Shown: positions 16,860 through 25,759, counted from the stretch's first letter. The stretch is DNA of 64,000 nucleotides from SIG299 sp051880375 (GCA_051880375.1 JBJENV010000036.1:6481-70480); one strand, 5' to 3'. Program-made: numbers and translations. The notes: generated by a model not told the origin, from the sequence alone.

Positions 16860-17834
16860 CTACTTTGCTTCAAGCTCTGCAATTCTGGCAAGGGCAGCAG
16901 CTAGCTGGGCATCTTTTTGATGCAATTCATCGGTTGTCTGCTGAAGCTTATCGGTTGTCTGCTGAAGCTTATCGGTTGTCTGCTGTAATTCATTGTTTTT
17001 CTGCTGCAGCACATTATTCACCTGTTGTAGTTCCTCATTAGCACGCTGTAGCTCCATTTGATGTAGTAACTCAATGGTGCGCTGCGTTTTTTCACCTTCT
17101 TCGCGTGCCTCACACATCTGACGGACACGCTCATCTTCCGTAACACGGTAAATGGTTTTTGCAGCGTTAAAAACATAAGGATTTTTTTCTGCCAGCATAT
17201 GAATCGCCTCCCATGTATCGGCTTTGAAAAATTGAGCCCAGAGGTCGAGCTGCCAAAAATGGTCTTCCTCCGTGGCAAGTTCTGTATGCTTTAATTGTAA
17301 CACAGACAGGCGGAAATTGTCACTGTATTTTTGATGTGTAATGTCATTTGCCAGATGATAGGTGGCAAAAAACTCCGGATGCTCCGGAAAAAGCTCAAAA
17401 TCCAGAATACCGATGTGAATGGCTGGCTTGGTATTGATATAGTCATTGCCCTTATTCAGATTGTCAAAGGAGCGGCAGAGATAGCCAAGAGAGCGCTCCT
17501 TCCAAAAGCTCAGCTTTTCAACCTGCATTTCCAGATTGATGACGGTCTGATTATTTAGCAGAAGTCGTAAATCCAGAACGAAATTTTTAGCGTAGATGCT
17601 GCTGCCGAACTTAATCGGGTTGGTTACTTCGATGGAAGTGATTTCTTCCGGAGCGAGGTGAAGCAAAGAGCAGAGAAATGCTTTTAGAGCTTCCGGATTT
17701 GCTTCAAATACGATGTGAAACAGAGCGTCATTGGTCATGGTGTAGCGTAGAGGACCGGAGAGTGTGTTAAATTCTTCCGGAAGCGGTGTGCGCTGCAGTT
17801 CAGATAGAGTTGGCATTTCATTTGTGTGTTTCAT
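16860..17834 (-). CDS. Rpn/PD-(D/E)XK nuclease family 'putative transposase', intact
   Basis: 324 aa. ATG 17834 has AAAGGA 9 bases upstream; longer frames would begin upstream of the promoter. The N-terminal nuclease domain shows YTMTNDALFHIVFEANPEAL, NFVLDLRLLLNNQTVINLEM and YLCRSFDNLNKGNDYI. A linker with IYRVTEDERVRQMCEAREEG leads to a long C-terminal coiled coil, which contains three 21-bp DNA repeats encoding the heptad LQQTTDK/E. Members of this family promote RecA-independent recombination in E. coli (RpnA). It is the paralogue of the decayed gene at 12.4-13.4 kb. Confidence 0.88.
   Translation of the reverse strand: MKHTNEMPTLSELQRTPLPEEFNTLSGPLRYTMTNDALFHIVFEANPEALKAFLCSLLHLAPEEITSIEVTNPIKFGSSIYAKNFVLDLRLLLNNQTVINLEMQVEKLSFWKERSLGYLCRSFDNLNKGNDYINTKPAIHIGILDFELFPEHPEFFATYHLANDITHQKYSDNFRLSVLQLKHTELATEEDHFWQLDLWAQFFKADTWEAIHMLAEKNPYVFNAAKTIYRVTEDERVRQMCEAREEGEKTQRTIELLHQMELQRANEELQQVNNVLQQKNNELQQTTDKLQQTTDKLQQTTDELHQKDAQLAAALARIAELEAK
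16929..16991. repeat. Three 21-bp tandem repeats in coiled-coil coding part
   Basis: ATCGGTTGTCTGCTGAAGCT plus one base is repeated at 16929, 16950 and 16971; the third copy diverges at its end. The repeats encode in-frame heptads, so copy-number change would only lengthen or shorten the coiled coil. Confidence 0.85.
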
Positions 17835-17917
17835 GTCATATGTCCTTTCGTTAAAATGGGAAATCAATACTTTGATGTTATGTGTGAAAACAACAGAAGG
17901 ATTGAAATAATCAAAGA

Positions 17918-17931
17918 ACAAAACGTTTTGT
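17918..17931. promoter_or_regulatory. 14-bp palindromic operator candidate (intact Rpn gene)
   Basis: The perfect palindrome ACAAAACGTTTTGT lies 6 bases downstream of the -10 box, identical in sequence and spacing to the site at 13376-13389. Confidence 0.65.
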
Positions 17932-17937
17932 AACAAT

Positions 17938-17966
17938 AGTATAGCGCCGGTACATGGAAAGAACAA
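17938..17966 (-). promoter_or_regulatory. Sigma-A promoter of intact Rpn gene
   Basis: On the minus strand, TTGTTC and TATACT are separated by 17 bases. The transcript would carry a leader of roughly 95 bases that includes the palindrome. Confidence 0.7.
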
Positions 17967-18205
17967 GATGGCAGATTGTAAGAAAATGTAGCGTAAAAAT
18001 TGTATAAAAAGGATATTGAAATTTACAAATTGTAACAAAGACGCGCTGCTCAAAATGTAGAAAAACGCAGTAGAAATTTATGCATAATGAACAAAAAATG
18101 AGGAAAAAGTTTGGTAAATATTTTTTTGAAATTCTGTAAGATTTGAGGGTGCTGAAACGTTTATATAATAGGGACAAGAGTTGATTCTTTAAACAGAGGG
18201 AGCGG

Positions 18206-19495
18206 ATGATAATGTTTTTCTTTTTCACTAGCGAAGAGACTACAGGTTTTTACATTGCTCTAAGAGCTTTTACTATTGTTTGCGGTAGAAGGCTGGAAAT
18301 GGATTACTATTGCAATATGGAAAAATATATACACACGAGCCTGAACCGAAAAGAATATCAAAAGATGCTGGAAGAACAAAATTCTCTGTTCGCCGGTCTT
18401 TATAAGGCATATCCATCCCTTGAGTATGCAGAAGAGTATTGGGAAAATTATATACTTGCGATACAGAATGAATATTCAGAAAATATGAATGAACTTTCTT
18501 TTGCAGAAGCAGAGGCAATCGTGTATTGGATCTATCGCTTGTATGGGACTATTCCACATAGAAAAATGATGACAAGAAAGTCACTTGAAGTTTTGGAATG
18601 CTTTTTGGACGCAGGAGTTTTAGGACTTTCGGGAGAAGTAATTTATTTAACGGAGAAAGCAGATGTTATACCGATAGAAACGTTTACGAAGTTTTGCGAT
18701 GCCATGAACTTACCGGAAGAGGAAAATCATACGCTTTTTTACCGCGGACATGCCTCTGCCTCCTATAAGCTGCTCCCGGCTGTGATGAGAAAAGAAGCAT
18801 GGACAATTCATGAGAATGATATGTATAACGAATTGAAAATCAACTGTGCCGGGGACTTTTCGGATTGTCGGACGCATTTGGATTACCTGGTTGAAATGCA
18901 GCATTATGGCTTACCTACAAGGCTGATGGATGTGACGCGCAACCCTCTGGTTGCACTTTATTTTGCGTGTGAAAGCGAACCGGATAAGAGCGGCGAAATT
19001 ATTGTGTTTGACATAGACAAAAGACAGATTCGATATCCGGGAAGCGATTTGGTTTCCATTATGGCAAGCCTTCCTCTGATGTCATATAAGAAAAAGAAGG
19101 AGATGATGGGGTGGCTTAAGGATAAAGCAATAACGGACAAACTATTTAATGACAGGGCTACGGCATTTTTGCATGAAATTAAGTTGGAAAAACCGGCTTT
19201 TGAAAACCGAATTAGAAAGAAAGATGTGAAAGGTGCTGTTGTTGTACTGTCTGAAAAAAAGAATAATCGGATTATAAAACAGGATGGTGCATTTATTATT
19301 TGTGGTCTTTTTGATGAAAACAGTAATCCAATCAACGAACTGCGCTATAAGGAGAACGGAAAACGGCAGGTTTTTATCATTACACAGAAAGCAAAGGCGG
19401 GGATACTGAAGCAGCTGGACAAATTTTCCGTAAATCAGGCAGCATTGTTTCCGGAGATTGAGGATGTTGCAGAGTACATAAAGACGAAGTATTAG
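18206..19495 (+). CDS. FRG-domain protein
   Basis: 429 aa if started at 18206. Other starts are ATG 18212 (GGAG nine bases upstream) and ATG 18299 (AAGG upstream, removing 31 hydrophobic residues); the choice is not certain. The FRG domain appears at about 178-255: LFYRGHASASYKLLPAVMR, then HYGLPTRLMDVTRNPLVALY. The motif here is Y-R-G instead of F-R-G, which is common. The N-terminal 170 residues are unassigned helical sequence. FRG proteins often sit in phage and defence islands; their biochemistry is poorly known. A tyrosine recombinase follows 41 bases later. Confidence 0.85.
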   Translation: MIMFFFFTSEETTGFYIALRAFTIVCGRRLEMDYYCNMEKYIHTSLNRKEYQKMLEEQNSLFAGLYKAYPSLEYAEEYWENYILAIQNEYSENMNELSFAEAEAIVYWIYRLYGTIPHRKMMTRKSLEVLECFLDAGVLGLSGEVIYLTEKADVIPIETFTKFCDAMNLPEEENHTLFYRGHASASYKLLPAVMRKEAWTIHENDMYNELKINCAGDFSDCRTHLDYLVEMQHYGLPTRLMDVTRNPLVALYFACESEPDKSGEIIVFDIDKRQIRYPGSDLVSIMASLPLMSYKKKKEMMGWLKDKAITDKLFNDRATAFLHEIKLEKPAFENRIRKKDVKGAVVVLSEKKNNRIIKQDGAFIICGLFDENSNPINELRYKENGKRQVFIITQKAKAGILKQLDKFSVNQAALFPEIEDVAEYIKTKY

Positions 19496-19504
19496 CTTAT
19501 AATG

Positions 19505-19540
19505 TCATTACATCACATGAGTTATGGAGGTATGTAATGA
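19505..19540. repeat. Inverted repeat around recombinase start codon
   Basis: TCATTACAT (19505-19513) and ATGTAATGA (19532-19540) are a perfect 9-bp inverted repeat. The loop contains the Shine-Dalgarno GGAGG and the right arm contains the ATG start. It could mask the start in mRNA, or be a recombinase site. Confidence 0.5.
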
Positions 19541-20481
19541 TATTATCAGAAAAAGTTGAACAGTATTTGCAGTATTGCCGCTTTCAAAAAGGTCTGGATG
19601 AGAAAACGGTAAAGGCTTATCAAAATGACCTTGGACAGTTTGTGACTTTTATGCAAAAACATGAGAATGAATTGTCTAAACAGGTGTTGAACCAATATGT
19701 TATGGATTTGCAGCAGAAGTATAAGAAAAAGTCTGTAAAGCGGAAAATTGCAAGCACCAAAGCGCTGTTTAATTACTTGGTGGATGAAGAACTTTTAGAG
19801 GTAAATCCGTTTCATTTGGTAAAGACAAGATTTAAAGAAGAAATGGTGCTGCCCAAAATAATTCCGAGAGACAAAATAGAACAGTTGTTGAATCACCTTT
19901 ACCAGATAGCTGCTTCGGAAAATTTGTCGGATTGTCGGAAAAAGCTTATCCTGAGAGATATTGCGGTTGTGGAAATGCTGTTTTCAACAGGTATGCGTAT
20001 TTCAGAGCTTTGTAATTTGCGGGACAGTGCATTTGATATCAAAAATGGAGTGCTGTGTATTCAGGGAAAGGGGGCAAAAGAACGTTATTTGCAAATCGGG
20101 AATGAAACAGTCCTTATGCAACTAAGTAAATATAGGGAGGTGTTTAAAGAGGAAATTAAAAGTCATGGATATTTTTTTGTGAATCGATATGGTATGCCTT
20201 TGTCGGAACAGTCTGCAAGAAAAATGATTCATAAACATGCCGGAACAGTGATTGTAGATACAAACATCACGCCGCATATGTTTCGACACTCATTTGCAAC
20301 GTTTTTGATGGAAGAAGACGTCAACATACGGTATATACAAAAGATGCTGGGTCATTCTTCAATCACTACGACACAGATTTATACATATGTCACCGTTGAA
20401 AAGGAGAAGGAGATACTTAAGACAAAGCACCCAAGGAATAAGATGTGTATTGAACTGGAAGGTGCGAAAAGAGTTAATTAG
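19537..20481 (+). CDS. Tyrosine recombinase/integrase (XerC/D type)
   Basis: 314 aa. It has an N-terminal SAM-like core-binding domain (KVEQYLQYCRFQKGLDEKTV) and a C-terminal catalytic domain with all expected residues: Arg154 in STGMRISELCNL, Lys178 in IQGKGAKERY, His247-x-x-Arg250 in HMFRHSFATF, His273 in MLGHSSITTTQ and Tyr282 in IYTYV. It is therefore probably active. It differs from housekeeping XerC/D by its setting among accessory genes. GGAGG lies 9 bases upstream. No clear attachment sites could be identified in the window. Confidence 0.9.
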   Translation: MILSEKVEQYLQYCRFQKGLDEKTVKAYQNDLGQFVTFMQKHENELSKQVLNQYVMDLQQKYKKKSVKRKIASTKALFNYLVDEELLEVNPFHLVKTRFKEEMVLPKIIPRDKIEQLLNHLYQIAASENLSDCRKKLILRDIAVVEMLFSTGMRISELCNLRDSAFDIKNGVLCIQGKGAKERYLQIGNETVLMQLSKYREVFKEEIKSHGYFFVNRYGMPLSEQSARKMIHKHAGTVIVDTNITPHMFRHSFATFLMEEDVNIRYIQKMLGHSSITTTQIYTYVTVEKEKEILKTKHPRNKMCIELEGAKRVN

Positions 20482-20562
20482 CTCTAAAATGTAGTTTAGG
20501 AAAAGAAGATGGTAACGATAATAAGAAATTATCCGCTACTTACTATATTATGGAGGAAACAA

Positions 20563-23001
20563 ATGAGTAATCTATTTGAATTCCAAGAAAAAACTATTGA
20601 TGAAATTGTTGTAAAATTTAAACACGAAAATATACTTGTGTTACTTGGAGAGAAAGACTCAGGAAAAAGTGTCACAGTCAAGGAGTTAACAAATCATTTT
20701 GATTATGCTCGTACTATATACTTTCTGGGAAATGCTTCTTTGGAATATACAGATTTCGGATGTTTTCCTCAAAATCTTCTTGACGAATATAATACTGGTC
20801 TCTCGAAGCGAAATTATCTTAATAGCATAAAAAAAGATATTGCTACAACGGTTGCAAATATTATCTTTGTGAGTGTAGAAAATACCTTAGATTCCTTTTT
20901 GACATCGAATGAGAAATCTGAAATTAATGATATAATTTGTTTCATTACCGAATTGTCTAAAACGCAACAAATTTATTTAATTTTTGATAATATTGAACGC
21001 TTTGATAAAAAATCTATGGTTTTTTTATATAATTTAATCGCTTTAATTATCAAGGGCGGCATAACAAAAATTAAAGTACTTATTGTATTAGATAAAACTG
21101 ATAAAAATGCCAAACAAACTATATTGAATCAAGAATTATTAGAACAATTACCTCGTATTGAACTTGCTAAACCAACTGATACAGATTTATCCCATTTTAT
21201 AGATAGCGAGAATTATACGCTTGCACGTAATATACCTATTAAGTATCTATTAACATTAGAATCAAATTGCAATAATTTGGTCAAGTATTACAATGAAAAA
21301 CTAGAATCTGCTGCACAAGAAAATAATATAGTTAAAAGAGCTTTGTATACATTAATTTTATTAGATGAAGAGGTTTCATTTAACAATTTGTCAATTTTTT
21401 TATCAGATTTGCCAATGACAGAATTGTTCGAAGGCATGGAGACTTTGAAAAAGCATTCCCTGATTGAGTGGCATGAAATCGAAAATAACATTTTTTACAC
21501 CGTTCCAGAGCTAATTAAAACAACAATTAGGCAGGAACTTCCAGTATATTTATCAGTAAATAGATATGAACTTTATGTTAGACAAATTGAGCAGCATTCA
21601 TCGTTGGATTATATATTAAAATATTGGCTATATAATAAAGCAGGAAATATTGATAATGCTTATGCAAATGCAATTTTAGCATACTGTTCAATTGCACGTG
21701 GTGAAACTAACTGTACAAACGAAGAACTGGAAACGTTTGATAACTTTCTACAGGCATCACCATACAAAAAGATTTATGATATATTAAGCAAAGCATATCG
21801 TCTATATAATATAAATGAATATAAGGAATGCTATCTACTTATAAATAATTACTTAACCGAGAATCAATTTATAATTGAAAATTCTATATTTTTCTCTGTT
21901 TACATTCCAGAATTTATCTTGGAGATGATCTTTATAAGAGGAATGTGTATAGGGCGCTTATCAAACTGTGATGAAGAACTAATACGTAATCAGCAACGGT
22001 TACTTGAACAATCTATTGAAATAATTAAGTTATCGACCTTTAATAATGACCTTATTTTGAGAATGCGAGAACAAAAGTTGTTATTAAAAACGTATCTATC
22101 TTTACAGTCTAAAGCTAAACAAGCAGAGATTTATAACGAATATTTTTCAATATGTAATCAGTATCAATCATATATTAGAGAAAGTACAATTAGAACAAGA
22201 GAAAAATGGGAAATTAGATATGCCTCATTTCTATTGAAGGCTAATATTGTATCCGGAATCCCCGATAAATTACATATATTAGAAAAGGGATATGATATTT
22301 TGAATAGAAATAAAGATTGTCATCCTGAAAAGTATCTTAAAGCAGCCTGCAATCTAGCCGGAGATTACATGTGGCGAGATAAAATGGAATATAGCCATTA
22401 CATTTTAGAAAATGCTGTTGGTTTTATTGAGAAAAAGAATTGGCTACAACGTTGGGGTATAATTTATCAAATGTATATTTTTTCAAAATTGTATGGAAAT
22501 ATTTCTGCTAGTCCACAAGAACTTTTTATTGATTATACGGAAAAAATATGGAATCGTCCTGAAATAAAATTTAAAATGCATGAAATGGTCATATGTAATT
22601 CCAATTATGCTATTTTACTTGCAGCGTCAGGTGATTTGGTATATGCACATAATCTTTTACAAGAAACACTAAATATTCTTGAAAGACATTTGAATTATTA
22701 TAATGAATATTTAATTTCCACGAATCTTGGAATGATAAAATATCTTTTGGGAGATGTTTCGGGAGCATTAGAGTTAGAGACACATTGTAAAGAACTAATT
22801 GATAAAAAAAAGGTACCTACTTTTTCTTATGCTTTTTTAAAAAAACGTACACATATTTTGCATGATATATATTTAGCAAAGAGGCCTATAGACAATGTTT
22901 TAGTTCCGTTAAATGCGCAACAAACATTGTCTACAGGATACTGTTCTGATAATTATTTTAGACCATTATTATTTTCAGATATAAATTATTGGGCTGATTA
23001 G
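20563..23001 (+). CDS. STAND-like P-loop ATPase with helical-repeat C-terminus
   Basis: 812 aa, starting at ATG 20563 with GGAGG 7 bases upstream; an ATG at 20509 lacks an RBS. Walker A is VLLGEKDSGKSVTVKE near residue 30 and Walker B is IYLIFDNIERFD. A likely winged-helix segment follows (LLDEEVSFNNLSIFLSDLPM, then EGMETLKKHSLIEW). The last ~450 residues are helical and TPR-like (for example SNYAILLAASGDLVYAHNLL). This is the STAND architecture of sensor or defence NTPases, but no effector domain is recognisable at either end. Composition is very AT-rich. The 3' end overlaps the convergent ATP-grasp gene by 4 bases. Confidence 0.75.
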   Translation: MSNLFEFQEKTIDEIVVKFKHENILVLLGEKDSGKSVTVKELTNHFDYARTIYFLGNASLEYTDFGCFPQNLLDEYNTGLSKRNYLNSIKKDIATTVANIIFVSVENTLDSFLTSNEKSEINDIICFITELSKTQQIYLIFDNIERFDKKSMVFLYNLIALIIKGGITKIKVLIVLDKTDKNAKQTILNQELLEQLPRIELAKPTDTDLSHFIDSENYTLARNIPIKYLLTLESNCNNLVKYYNEKLESAAQENNIVKRALYTLILLDEEVSFNNLSIFLSDLPMTELFEGMETLKKHSLIEWHEIENNIFYTVPELIKTTIRQELPVYLSVNRYELYVRQIEQHSSLDYILKYWLYNKAGNIDNAYANAILAYCSIARGETNCTNEELETFDNFLQASPYKKIYDILSKAYRLYNINEYKECYLLINNYLTENQFIIENSIFFSVYIPEFILEMIFIRGMCIGRLSNCDEELIRNQQRLLEQSIEIIKLSTFNNDLILRMREQKLLLKTYLSLQSKAKQAEIYNEYFSICNQYQSYIRESTIRTREKWEIRYASFLLKANIVSGIPDKLHILEKGYDILNRNKDCHPEKYLKAACNLAGDYMWRDKMEYSHYILENAVGFIEKKNWLQRWGIIYQMYIFSKLYGNISASPQELFIDYTEKIWNRPEIKFKMHEMVICNSNYAILLAASGDLVYAHNLLQETLNILERHLNYYNEYLISTNLGMIKYLLGDVSGALELETHCKELIDKKKVPTFSYAFLKKRTHILHDIYLAKRPIDNVLVPLNAQQTLSTGYCSDNYFRPLLFSDINYWAD

Positions 23002-24011
23002 CATAGACAAGAACCAATAATTGCTTGGAACATACTTTCACTGTTGTTGAATAGCGATTTAAATGATTGAGCGCATGTTCCCGTATCTGCTAACACTGGT
23101 AATGCTGCAATATCGAAAATGTAGAATTCATTTTCATTTTTTATCCTATAATCTACTCTAGAAAGACCTTTCGAACCTATAAACTGCATTACCTGTTCAG
23201 CATGTTTACATACTTCTGAAATGATATTATTATACGGAAATTCAGTACATGGAAGTACCGAAAATGAGTACTGAAAATTATCAACCATATTATAGGTTAA
23301 AATTTCGCCATTATACTTAACCCATACTGGTGGAGTAGAGATATATTGTCCTTTTTTTTCAAGAACAGGAACAGAGATTTCATATCCTTCAATATATTCT
23401 TGTATAAGTATTTTTTGATTATATTTTTTATGCATATCTGATAGTAGTGGCATAATGATTTGATTTACGTTTTTCACTTTTGTTACACCCACTGCCGCAC
23501 ATTCTAATGCAGGTTTTAGAATTACGTATGGAGATTTTATAGTGTTTTCAAAATTTGCTTGCCCAAAATAGGTGAGTGTATGTGGAATATGTAAAAAACT
23601 GTTTAATAAAGAAAAATAGTGCGATTTATCCATTAACAATCCTAGGCGGTAGGCATCACAAGTAAGTAGTGCTATTCCTTTTTCTTTGCATAAAATTGGT
23701 ACATATGATCTTCTGTCAATATCAGTTCCTAGTTGAGATGTACTATATACCAGATATTTTATATTAGGGTCAGAAAATTTATTCTCTTCAAGATCTTTTT
23801 TAAATGAAAAATAATCTTTATATCCTGTATAATATGTAGAGGCGAATGAAAATCCAGTTTCTACATCTGAAATTTCAATTGGAAAAATCATGCCTGAAGC
23901 AGCCTCCACTTTGTATGGATCATCAAAAACAGTAATTGTATGCACATTTCTTTGATTGTTTTCTGAAATAGATATCAATTCTAAAATTTCTTCTTTGCAT
24001 TTACTATACAA
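22998..24011 (-). CDS. D-Ala-D-Ala-ligase-like ATP-grasp protein
   Basis: 337 aa beginning with TTG (24011); GGAAGAG lies upstream and no ATG fits. The ATP-grasp pattern is visible: Lys166 in SPYVILKPALECAAVGV, ILIQEYIEGYEISVPVL (about 201-217), and the metal-binding region GLSRVDYRI (D287) then FYIFDIAALPVL. In D-Ala-D-Ala ligases the last segment reads E-I-N; here it is D-I-A, so the Glu is conserved only as Asp (D300) and the Asn is lost (A303). Activity may be altered. It is convergent with the STAND ATPase and similarly AT-rich, so both may have arrived together. Its substrate is unknown. Confidence 0.72.
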   Translation of the reverse strand: MYSKCKEEILELISISENNQRNVHTITVFDDPYKVEAASGMIFPIEISDVETGFSFASTYYTGYKDYFSFKKDLEENKFSDPNIKYLVYSTSQLGTDIDRRSYVPILCKEKGIALLTCDAYRLGLLMDKSHYFSLLNSFLHIPHTLTYFGQANFENTIKSPYVILKPALECAAVGVTKVKNVNQIIMPLLSDMHKKYNQKILIQEYIEGYEISVPVLEKKGQYISTPPVWVKYNGEILTYNMVDNFQYSFSVLPCTEFPYNNIISEVCKHAEQVMQFIGSKGLSRVDYRIKNENEFYIFDIAALPVLADTGTCAQSFKSLFNNSESMFQAIIGSCLC

Positions 24012-24513
24012 AATTTTTCTCTTCCTTTCCTCAAAAGTAGCGGATAATTTCTTATTATCGTTACCAAAACATCAATCCTCAGTGCCTCATTTCAACTTAG
24101 GAGAATTTACGAAGCGCATATAAAATGCTCCATCAAAGATATGAAACTATAACCGGAATCCACGGAGCAGAGAGGAAGAAGGTGGAACAAGGGAACAACT
24201 AGTGGTTAGAGGTAATAGGGAATATGATTCCTTATATTTCCCGGCAGCTTTCTCAAAATGGGGATAGTAAACAAAAAGAGTGCAAGAAGTTTGGTGAATA
24301 TTACCTGCAAAAAGTAATGAAAAGATACAGCGATTCCTTGTTTGTAGTTGTTGCTAAGAAAATAGTAAAAAAAAGAAAGACAAAACGAAAAGCGGAAAAA
24401 TAACATAGAAATATATTATTATAAAAAATATTGATTAATTCATACAAATAGTGTAAACTTAAAATGCAACAAAATATTACAAAATTGGACACCAAAGACA
24501 AGGAGGAAAGAAT
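24012..24513. other. Intergenic region with a possible short or decayed ORF
   Basis: Only one protein-like stretch is seen, at 24224-24403 on the plus strand (59 codons, basic C-terminus, weak RBS). It is preceded in frame by a stop and further protein-like sequence (KKVEQGNN), so it could be the end of a decayed gene. The DUF2589 promoter lies at 24431-24459. No RNA gene is recognised. Confidence 0.4.
24431..24459 (+). promoter_or_regulatory. Promoter of DUF2589 operon
   Basis: TTGATT and TAAACT are separated by 17 bases, 54 bases before the first gene. Confidence 0.7.
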
Positions 24514-25137
24514 ATGCCAAGAAATGAAGTGGGAGAAATTGTAAACAGTTTGCCGATTGAGCACATGGTGGCAGCGCCGATTATTGCAGCGGTGAAGGCA
24601 CAGAGAGAAGTCAGCGGAATGCTGGCGGAGTTTTTGAATACGGTAGCACTTGATTCTAATGGCAATGCAAGAATGCTTACGTTTAAGTATGAGCAGGAGA
24701 CACAGGGAAACGATGGGAACAGCACACATGAAACAAGGTATATTCAGGCTCCATTTGTTGCACTGTCGGGAATCCCGAATCTTGCTGTGGAGACGGTGCA
24801 GGTTAATTTTGATTTGGAAGTTACAACTTCGGATACAGATAAGAAAACAACTTCGGGAAGCAGCAGTGTAAACGGAAAAACAGGATTTTTCTTTACGCCG
24901 CAGGTGAACTTTTCCGCATCGCTCAGCCACAGCTCTGAACAGACCAGACAGACGGATACGCGCGCGAAATATTCGTTCCATGTGGAGGCGAGAAAACAGG
25001 AACAGCCGGAAGCATTAATGAGAATTCTTGAAACGATAACCAATGCCGCAACAGTCCCTACTAAAGATAAACCGGCATTAGATAATCTGACGGAGAGTGG
25101 AAACAGTAACGGCGAAGGAACAGAGAAGAATAAGTAG
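24514..25137 (+). CDS. DUF2589-like protein, first copy
   Basis: 207 aa. The conserved start LPIEHMVAAPIIAAVKAQRE and the later VNFDLEV then FSASLSHSSEQTRQTDTRAK identify the DUF2589 family, whose function is unknown. No signal peptide or membrane segment is seen. The middle is Ser/Thr-rich (TTSGSSSVNGKTG). The RBS AAGGAGG lies 9 bases upstream behind a good promoter. It is followed by a divergent paralogue and a third unknown gene, all on one strand with short gaps. Confidence 0.8.
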   Translation: MPRNEVGEIVNSLPIEHMVAAPIIAAVKAQREVSGMLAEFLNTVALDSNGNARMLTFKYEQETQGNDGNSTHETRYIQAPFVALSGIPNLAVETVQVNFDLEVTTSDTDKKTTSGSSSVNGKTGFFFTPQVNFSASLSHSSEQTRQTDTRAKYSFHVEARKQEQPEALMRILETITNAATVPTKDKPALDNLTESGNSNGEGTEKNK

Positions 25138-25199
25138 TAGAATGCAGAATAAAGAATAAAGAACAGCATATGTCTGCATGATAGGAGGGGCAGCTTTTC

Positions 25200-25757
25200 A
25201 TGGGAATATTCATAAAAAAGCAGAAGGAATCCAAAGTAGAGAATACACCGGAGCAGGAAAACCAGACTTTATCGGATGTTATTCGCGGAATGCAGTATTG
25301 CGTCAACACAGCGGCAGAGATTACGGAAGAGCATTACTTAAGCCAGCTTTCGGAGTATTTTGACGAGGAAGGAAATCCGGTAATGTTTACCTACCGGAAC
25401 AGCCGTGGGGAAATTGTGGAGATTCCGGTATTTACTTTAATGAACCATGCGGAGCTGCTTCTCAATGAAATCAGCGTCAAGATGTCGCTTCCAATCAAAT
25501 ATTCTGAGTTAAAAAGAACAGAGGAAGAAGACAAGGCGATTGATAATTTCGTAGTTTCCCGAAGCACTTTTTATCTGGATAATCTTGCTACATCATCAAA
25601 GGGCAAGGGAGGAGAAATTGAAATTGAGATGCGATTTAAAGCAGGAGAACGCCCGGAGGCAGTCTCGCGTATTGTAGACCAATTAATGAATACCGGAGTG
25701 ATTCATACGCCTGAGGATAAGTGGAAAGCAGAGCATCCGGAAATGGAGGAGAAATAA
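25200..25757 (+). CDS. DUF2589-related protein, second copy
   Basis: 185 aa. It shares the layout of the upstream protein: a helical start (LSDVIRGMQYCVNTAAEITE), a central VPVFTL-type segment (EIPVFTLMNHAELLLNEISV), then IEIEMRFKAGERPEAVSRIV, which aligns with SFHVEARKQEQPEALMRILE of the first copy. It is clearly a divergent relative and may form a hetero-oligomer with it (inference). AGGAGGGG lies 9 bases upstream. The stop is one base before the next gene's start. Confidence 0.75.
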   Translation: MGIFIKKQKESKVENTPEQENQTLSDVIRGMQYCVNTAAEITEEHYLSQLSEYFDEEGNPVMFTYRNSRGEIVEIPVFTLMNHAELLLNEISVKMSLPIKYSELKRTEEEDKAIDNFVVSRSTFYLDNLATSSKGKGGEIEIEMRFKAGERPEAVSRIVDQLMNTGVIHTPEDKWKAEHPEMEEK

Positions 25758-25759
25758 TC

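Larger units (their letters stand above)
17835..18205. other. Divergent regulatory region between Rpn and FRG genes
   Basis: This gap without protein genes holds the minus-strand Rpn promoter and palindrome (17918-17966). Towards the FRG gene there is a possible plus-strand -10 (TATAAT at 18163) with a poor -35. No RNA gene is seen. Confidence 0.5.

Noticed and set aside
24512..25169. Minus-strand frames opposite the DUF2589 genes
   Set aside because: They are hydrophobic, low-complexity shadow frames without RBS; the plus-strand genes have promoter, RBS and family motifs.
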